Origin: Nocardioides malaquae
GTDB lineage: Bacteria > Actinomycetota > Actinomycetes > Propionibacteriales > Nocardioidaceae
Length of the DNA: 64,000 nt
Direction: 5' to 3'
Assembly: GCF_015070385.1 (NCBI RefSeq)
Contig: NZ_JADCSA010000010.1
Location: 62,001 to 126,000, forward strand
A program made the translations under genes and the position numbers. Every line of letters starts with the position of its first letter. Positions within the stretch are counted from its first letter, which is position 1. Positions 59,329-64,000 of the stretch are shown here, piece by piece. The notes beneath the pieces were generated by a model. That model did not search any database. It saw nothing but the letters and a program-made list of their open reading frames with translations, and was not told the origin of the DNA.

Positions 59329-60510
59329 GTGCTCGTCATCGTCGCCCCCGGTCAAGGGGCCCAGACCCCCGGTTTCCTCACCCCGTGGCTCGCGGAACCC
59401 GCGTTCCGTGCGCGCTTCGAGTGGCTCTCCGCCGTCGCAGGGATCGACCTCGTGACCCACGGGACCGTCTCGGACGCCGAGACCATCCGTGACACCGAGG
59501 TCGCCCAGCCGCTCCTGGTCGCCACCGGGCTGGTGGCGGCCCTCGAGCTCTTCCCCCACCCGGGCGACGCCTTCGCCCAGATCGGCGCGGTCGCCGGTCA
59601 CAGTGTCGGCGAACTGACCGCCGCCGCCGGGGCCCGGGTCATCACGGCCGAGCAGGCCATGGTGCTGGTGCGCGAGCGTGGCCGCGCGATGGCGCAGGCC
59701 TCCGCCGTCTCCCCCACCGGCATGACCGCGGTGCTGGGTGGGGACCGCGACGACGTGCTGGCGGCCCTGGAGCGCCACGGCCTCACCGCGGCCAACGACA
59801 ACGGTCCCGGCCAGGTCGTCGCCGCCGGAACCACCGAGCAGCTCGCCGCCCTGGCCGCCGATCCCCCGGCGCGCGCCCGCCTGGTGCCGCTGAGCGTGGC
59901 CGGCGCCTTCCACACCACCCACATGGAGCCGGCGGTGGCCCACCTGGGTCAGCTGGCCCGCTCGGTCTCGACCCACGACCCGCGCACCCGGCTCATCTCC
60001 AACCGCGACGGTCAGGTCGTCCACGACGGCGGCGACGTCCTGAAGCGCATCGTCGGCCAGATCGCCAACCCCGTGCGGTGGGACCTGTGCATGGAGACCA
60101 TGGCCGACCTCGGGGTGACCGGCATCCTGGAGATGCCACCGGCCGGCACCCTGACGGGCATCGCCAAGCGTGCCCTCAAGGGCGTGGAGACCTTCGCCCT
60201 GAAGACTCCCGACCAGCTGGACGCGGCTCGCGAGTTCTGCGGGCACCACGCAGAGGTCTCCCCGATGGAGACGTCGCCGACCTGGCGGATGGTCGTCGCG
60301 CCCGCCAAGGGCACCTTCCACCGCCGCACCGCCGACGACGTCGCCGTCGTCGGGGCCGGCACCCTCATCGGCGACGTGGCCAGCACCCGCGACAGCGCGG
60401 GCGTGCGTACGCTGCACGCCGGACGCGTGGTCGAGTGGCTGGTCGAGGACGGCGACCCGGTCTCCCCCGGCCAGCCCCTGCTCCGCCTGCACCCGATGGG
60501 CGCCGCATGA
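59329..60510 (+). CDS. fabD: Malonyl-CoA:ACP transacylase with C-terminal lipoyl-like extension
   Basis: Loads malonyl from CoA to ACP. The protein has 393 residues, against about 310 for most FabD. The catalytic core (1-300) has GQGAQTPG, the nucleophile in GHSVGE (Ser92), and the His in VAGAFHTTHM (His195). Residues 317-393 form an extra domain shaped like half of a biotinyl/lipoyl barrel: VVAPAKGTFHRR, then GRVVEWLVEDGDPVSPGQPLL. The lysine site is missing. The extension may hold the complex together. It is the first gene of the fab operon. Confidence 0.9.
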   Translation: MLVIVAPGQGAQTPGFLTPWLAEPAFRARFEWLSAVAGIDLVTHGTVSDAETIRDTEVAQPLLVATGLVAALELFPHPGDAFAQIGAVAGHSVGELTAAAGARVITAEQAMVLVRERGRAMAQASAVSPTGMTAVLGGDRDDVLAALERHGLTAANDNGPGQVVAAGTTEQLAALAADPPARARLVPLSVAGAFHTTHMEPAVAHLGQLARSVSTHDPRTRLISNRDGQVVHDGGDVLKRIVGQIANPVRWDLCMETMADLGVTGILEMPPAGTLTGIAKRALKGVETFALKTPDQLDAAREFCGHHAEVSPMETSPTWRMVVAPAKGTFHRRTADDVAVVGAGTLIGDVASTRDSAGVRTLHAGRVVEWLVEDGDPVSPGQPLLRLHPMGAA

Positions 60511-61517
60511 CACTCGCCTCCCCCACCGGCGTTCCCGGCAGCCGCATCCTGGGGCTGGGGGTCCACCGGCCCTCCCGGGTCGTGCCCAACGCCGACGTCG
60601 TCGACGCGATCGACTCCAGCGACGAGTGGATCCAGCAGCGCTCGGGCATCCGGCAGCGTCGGTGGGCCGACGACCACGAGAGCGTGCGGTCGATGGCCGT
60701 GGGCGCGTCGCGCCAGGCCCTCGAGCGTGCCGGTCTGGCCGCCACCGACGTCGACTGCGTCGTGGTCGCGACCGTCTCGCACCTCCTGCAGACCCCGGCG
60801 CTGGCCACGGCCGTCGCCCACGACCTCGGCACCGACCACGCCGCCGCCTTCGACATCTCCGCGGCCTGCGCCGGCTTCTGCCACGCCCTGGCGCTCGCCA
60901 ACGACATGGTGCGCGTCGGCACGGCCCAGCACGTGCTCGTGATCGGCGTCGAACGACTCAGCGACCTGACCGATCCACACGACCGCGGCACTGCCTTCAT
61001 CTTCGCCGACGGGGCCGGCGCGGCCGTGGTCGGCCCGAGCGCGACCCCGGGCATCGCCCCGGTGGTCTGGGGCTCCGACGGCGAGCAGTACGACCTCATC
61101 CGTCAGCGCGAGGACTGGCGCGACGTGGTGGGCGACGAGACCACCCCCGGCAGCGGCCGGATGCCGCACCTGGTGATGCAGGGCAGCCCGGTCTTCCGCT
61201 GGGCGTCCTTCACGATGGCGGAGGTCGGGCGCCGTGCCCTCGACCGAGCAGGCATCGGCATCGACGACCTCGACGTCTTCGTGCCCCACCAGGCCAACAT
61301 GCGCATCATCGACGCCATGGCGCGCGCGATGAAGCTGCCTGCCCACGTGCGCATCGCCCGCGACATCGCCGACCAGGGCAACGCCTCGGCGGCCTCCGTG
61401 CCGATGGCACTCGACCGCATGATGGTCGAGGGTGAGGCACGATCCGGGGACACGGCGTTGCTCATCGCCTTCGGCGCCGGGCTCGCCTACGCCGCCCAGG
61501 TCGTCCGCGTCCCCTGA
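60507..61517 (+). CDS. fabH: Beta-ketoacyl-ACP synthase III
   Basis: Starts fatty-acid synthesis by condensing an acyl-CoA with malonyl-ACP. The 336-residue protein has the catalytic triad Cys in ISAACAGFCHAL, His in FVPHQANMRII and Asn in DQGNASAASVP. The N-terminal motif is SSDEWIQQRSGIRQRRWA. Branched-chain or straight primer preference cannot be told. The ATG at 60507 overlaps the fabD stop as ATGA. Confidence 0.94.
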   Translation: MTLASPTGVPGSRILGLGVHRPSRVVPNADVVDAIDSSDEWIQQRSGIRQRRWADDHESVRSMAVGASRQALERAGLAATDVDCVVVATVSHLLQTPALATAVAHDLGTDHAAAFDISAACAGFCHALALANDMVRVGTAQHVLVIGVERLSDLTDPHDRGTAFIFADGAGAAVVGPSATPGIAPVVWGSDGEQYDLIRQREDWRDVVGDETTPGSGRMPHLVMQGSPVFRWASFTMAEVGRRALDRAGIGIDDLDVFVPHQANMRIIDAMARAMKLPAHVRIARDIADQGNASAASVPMALDRMMVEGEARSGDTALLIAFGAGLAYAAQVVRVP

Positions 61518-61566
61518 CCCCCTGTTCCCACCGAAGAACCCACCACCAGAAGAGAAGGAGGCCTCC

Positions 61567-61812
61567 ATGGCCACCACCGAAGAGATCCGCTCCGAGCTCG
61601 CCGACATCGTCAACGAGGTCGCTGGCGTCAGCCCCGAGGACGTGCAGCTCGACAAGTCGTTCGTCGACGACCTGGACGTCGACTCCCTGTCGATGGTCGA
61701 GGTCGTGGTTGCCGCCGAGGAGAAGTTCGGCGTCTCGATCCCCGACGACGAGGTCAAGAACCTGAAGACCGTGGGTGACGCCGTGGCCTTCATCGAGAAG
61801 GCCGCCGCCTGA
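61567..61812 (+). CDS. acpP: Acyl carrier protein
   Basis: An 81-residue acidic carrier. The phosphopantetheine site is DVDSLSMVEVV, with Ser40 as the attachment residue. Helices flanking it are typical (EIRSELADIVNEVAG at the N-terminus). The ATG at 61567 has AGAGAAGGAGGCCTCC upstream, the strongest ribosome binding site in this operon, in line with the high amount of ACP a cell needs. Confidence 0.96.
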   Translation: MATTEEIRSELADIVNEVAGVSPEDVQLDKSFVDDLDVDSLSMVEVVVAAEEKFGVSIPDDEVKNLKTVGDAVAFIEKAAA

Positions 61813-61853
61813 GCCCAGGCGCCGTCCCCCGTCCGTCTCGCTCAAGGAGTTCC

Positions 61854-63086
61854 ATGACAGCCCCCCGCGTCGTCGTCACCGGCCTCGGCACCACCTCACC
61901 GGTGGGTGGCGACGTACCCACCACCTGGTCGGCCCTCCTCGCCGGCACCTCCGGTGTCGCCTCCCTCACCGACGAGTGGGCCGAGCCCCTGGGCTCGCGC
62001 CTGGCCGCGCGGGTGGCCGTGGAGCCGGGCGAGGTGCTCGACCGCGTCAAGGCGCGGCGGATGGACCGGTCCGGCCAGCTCGCCGCCGTGGCCGCCACCG
62101 AGGCGTGGGCCGACGCCGGACTCGGTGAGTCCGGCGTCGAGCCCGAGCGCCTGGCGGTCGCCATCGCCTCCGGCATCGGCGGCGTCACGACGCTGCTCGC
62201 CAACTACGACGCCCTGCGCGAGAAGGGACCGCGGCGGGTCTCGCCCCTCGCGATCCCGATGCTGATGCCCAACGGTCCGGCGGCGACCGTCGGACTGATG
62301 GTGGGGGCGAAGGCCGGGGTGCACACGCCGGTCTCCGCCTGCGCCTCCGGCAACGAGGCCATCGCCCTGGGCATCGACCTGATCCGCCTGGGCCGGGCAG
62401 ACGTCGTCGTCTGCGGGGGCACAGAGGCGGCGGTGCACGCGCTGCCGATGGCCGCCTTCGGTCAGATGATGGCCCTGAGCCGGCGCAACGACGACCCCAC
62501 GGCTGCCTCCCGGCCCTGGGACCGTGGCCGTGACGGCTTCGTCCTCGGAGAGGGAGCAGGCGTGGTGGTCCTCGAGTCCGAGGCGCACGCCCGGGCCCGC
62601 GGAGCCCGGATCTACGCCGAGGCGGCGGGAGCCGGCATCACGGCGGACTCCCACGACATCGCCCAGCCCGACCCCGTCGGCGCCGGGGCCACGCGCGCCA
62701 TGGTGCGAGCCCTGAGCCAGGCCGACCTCTCCCCCTCCGACGTCGTCCACGTCAACGCGCACGCCACCTCGACCCCGCAGGGCGACCTGGCCGAGGCGTT
62801 GGCGATCCGCAACGCGTTGGGCTCCTCCACGACGGCAGTGGTGACGTCGACGAAGTCGATGACCGGACACCTCCTCGGCGCCGCCGGTGCCTTGGAGTCG
62901 ATCGCCACGATCCTGGCGCTGCACGAGCGCACGGTGCCGGCGACCATCAACCTCGACGACCCCGAGGACGTCGGCCTGGACCTGGCCTGCTCCCGACGCA
63001 CGCTCGGCGGCGGGGACCTCGCTGCGCTCAACAACTCGTTCGGGTTCGGCGGCCACAACGTCGCCCTCGCCTTCAGGAGCATCTGA
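61854..63086 (+). CDS. fabF: Beta-ketoacyl-ACP synthase II
   Basis: Elongates acyl-ACP with malonyl-ACP. The 410-residue protein has the catalytic Cys in VSACASGNEAI, His in VNAHATSTPQGD and His in KSMTGHLLGAAG, plus the C-terminal NNSFGFGGHNVALAF. It corresponds by position to KasA in mycobacteria, but only one copy is present here. The ATG at 61854 follows CAAGGAGTTCC. Its stop shares one base with the start of accD. Confidence 0.95.
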   Translation: MTAPRVVVTGLGTTSPVGGDVPTTWSALLAGTSGVASLTDEWAEPLGSRLAARVAVEPGEVLDRVKARRMDRSGQLAAVAATEAWADAGLGESGVEPERLAVAIASGIGGVTTLLANYDALREKGPRRVSPLAIPMLMPNGPAATVGLMVGAKAGVHTPVSACASGNEAIALGIDLIRLGRADVVVCGGTEAAVHALPMAAFGQMMALSRRNDDPTAASRPWDRGRDGFVLGEGAGVVVLESEAHARARGARIYAEAAGAGITADSHDIAQPDPVGAGATRAMVRALSQADLSPSDVVHVNAHATSTPQGDLAEALAIRNALGSSTTAVVTSTKSMTGHLLGAAGALESIATILALHERTVPATINLDDPEDVGLDLACSRRTLGGGDLAALNNSFGFGGHNVALAFRSI

Positions 63087-64000
63087 TGAGCGCCGCACCC
63101 AGCCCGTCGCTGGCCCGCCCCGACCGCCCCGACCGCACCGACGACCCCCGCCACCCGCTGCACCGGCTCGCCGCGCTGCTCGACGAGGGCACCCTCGAGC
63201 TGCTCAGCCCTGTCGACGACTCCGGCATGCTGGCCGCCCGCGGCGAGGTGCACGGCGCTCCTGTCGTCGCCTTCTGCTCCGACGCCACCGTCATGGGCGG
63301 GGCGATGGGCGAGGTGGGCTGCCGCGCGGTGGTGGAGGCCTACGACCGTGCGCTCGCCGACGGCGTGCCGGTCATCGGCCTGTGGCACTCGGGGGGCGCC
63401 CGCCTGGCCGAGGGGGTGCTCTCCCTGCACGCGGTGGGACTGATCTTCCAGGCCATGACCCTCGCGTCCGGACGGATCCCGCAGATCTCCGTCGTCCTCG
63501 GCCCGGCAGCCGGGGGCGCGGCCTACGGCCCCGCACTCACCGACGTGGTGATCCTCGGGCCGGAGGGACGCATCTTCGTCACGGGCCCCGACGTGGTCCG
63601 CTCCGTGACCGGTGAGGACGTCGACATGCTCCGGCTCGGCGGCCCCGAGCCGCACGGACGTCGCTCGGGCGTGGTGCACGTGCTCACCGACACCGAGCGC
63701 GAGGCGCTCGACTCCGCGCGGCAGGTGGCCCACCTGCTCGGGGCCCAGGGCCAGATGGACGAGGCCAGCGTGGAGGACTCCGACCTCGAGCAGATCCTGC
63801 CGATCGATCCCAAGCGCGCCTACGACGTGCACCCGCTGGTCGACGCGGTGCTCGACGAGGGCAGCACCACCGAGCTGCACGCCAAGTGGGCACCCAACGT
63901 CGTCACTGCCCTGGGGCGCCTCGGCGGACGTACCGTCGGCGTGGTCGCCAACAACCCCTTGCGCCTCGGCGGCTGCCTCGACTCCCCCTCGGCGGAGAAG
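63086..64000 (+). CDS. Acyl-CoA carboxylase beta subunit, 3' end outside the window
   Basis: The visible 305 residues form the N-terminal carboxyltransferase half of an acetyl/propionyl-CoA carboxylase beta chain, AccD6-like by position. Typical segments are SDATVMGGAMGEVGCRAVVE, WHSGGARLAEGVLSLHAVG, VLGPAAGGAAYGPALTD and VFVTGPDVVRSVTGEDV-like IFVTGPDVVRSVTGED. It makes malonyl-CoA for the fab genes upstream. The ATG overlaps the fabF stop by one base (TGATG), so the gene is in the same operon. The frame is open to the window end. Confidence 0.93.
   Translation, partial: MSAAPSPSLARPDRPDRTDDPRHPLHRLAALLDEGTLELLSPVDDSGMLAARGEVHGAPVVAFCSDATVMGGAMGEVGCRAVVEAYDRALADGVPVIGLWHSGGARLAEGVLSLHAVGLIFQAMTLASGRIPQISVVLGPAAGGAAYGPALTDVVILGPEGRIFVTGPDVVRSVTGEDVDMLRLGGPEPHGRRSGVVHVLTDTEREALDSARQVAHLLGAQGQMDEASVEDSDLEQILPIDPKRAYDVHPLVDAVLDEGSTTELHAKWAPNVVTALGRLGGRTVGVVANNPLRLGGCLDSPSAEK

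Overview
The window is high-GC actinobacterial chromosome. Several features point to Propionibacteriales, close to Nocardioides: GTG starts, many probable leaderless promoters, and the gene sets panB/glnA2/glnE and aceE-PucR-fabD-fabH-acpP-fabF-accD. From established knowledge, these sets also sit together in Mycobacterium tuberculosis (roughly Rv2221c to Rv2247). The genus is inferred; no 16S gene is present. Most of the 64 kb is housekeeping DNA, with a few accessory-looking insertions.

Layout. 0-5.3 kb: a cut gene, a DUF421 protein, asparaginase, a small acidic protein, an NlpC/P60 wall hydrolase behind a probable c-di-AMP riboswitch, trhO, and an EthA-like Baeyer-Villiger monooxygenase. 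5.3-11.1 kb: a translationally coupled jetA-jetB-jetC (MksF-MksE-MksB) SMC-like operon, the core of a type I Wadjet anti-plasmid system, but with no jetD nuclease; the monooxygenase gene sits in the jetD position, and a FEN-type 5'-3' exonuclease gene diverges from jetA. 12-15.7 kb: a TetR regulator, a secreted lipase, and a TerC-family membrane protein. 15.7-25.6 kb: glnE, glnA2, nadE, panB, map and a cold-shock gene. 25.7-30.4 kb: an overlapping crtE-crtB-crtI-ubiA carotenoid operon whose promoter carries tandem 11-bp repeats like a CarH/LitR light-responsive operator. 30.5 kb: RNase P RNA. 31-47 kb: a sterol-desaturase-like protein, hrpB, a NERD protein, small membrane proteins, hsp20, a metalloprotease, arfB (with a possible 12-codon leader peptide), an alcohol dehydrogenase, an RNB exoribonuclease, yaaA, a zinc-ribbon protein and a NIF3-like protein. 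47.2-51.1 kb: an envelope-signalling unit made of an Asp-rich protein, a histidine kinase and an OmpR-type regulator, facing a second Asp-rich protein and a Ser/Thr kinase, then tRNA-Val. 51.3-64 kb: AhpE-type peroxiredoxin, acyl-CoA synthetase, DUF3052, aceE, an alpha/beta hydrolase, a FasR-like regulator and the fatty-acid synthesis operon, cut by the window end inside accD.

Three findings stand out. (1) The two Asp-rich genes flanking the two-component system have the same promoter geometry: three CTCA-type boxes 11 bp apart, then 11 nt, then a -10 hexamer. They are probably both targets of the response regulator encoded between them. (2) The crtE promoter overlaps 11-bp direct repeats. 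(3) The SMC-like operon lacks its usual nuclease. In addition, FabD carries a C-terminal biotinyl/lipoyl-like extension without the modifiable lysine, and about fourteen promoters place a TANNNT or CANNNT hexamer 6-8 nt before the start codon. All positions were read by eye from the sequence; no searches were run.
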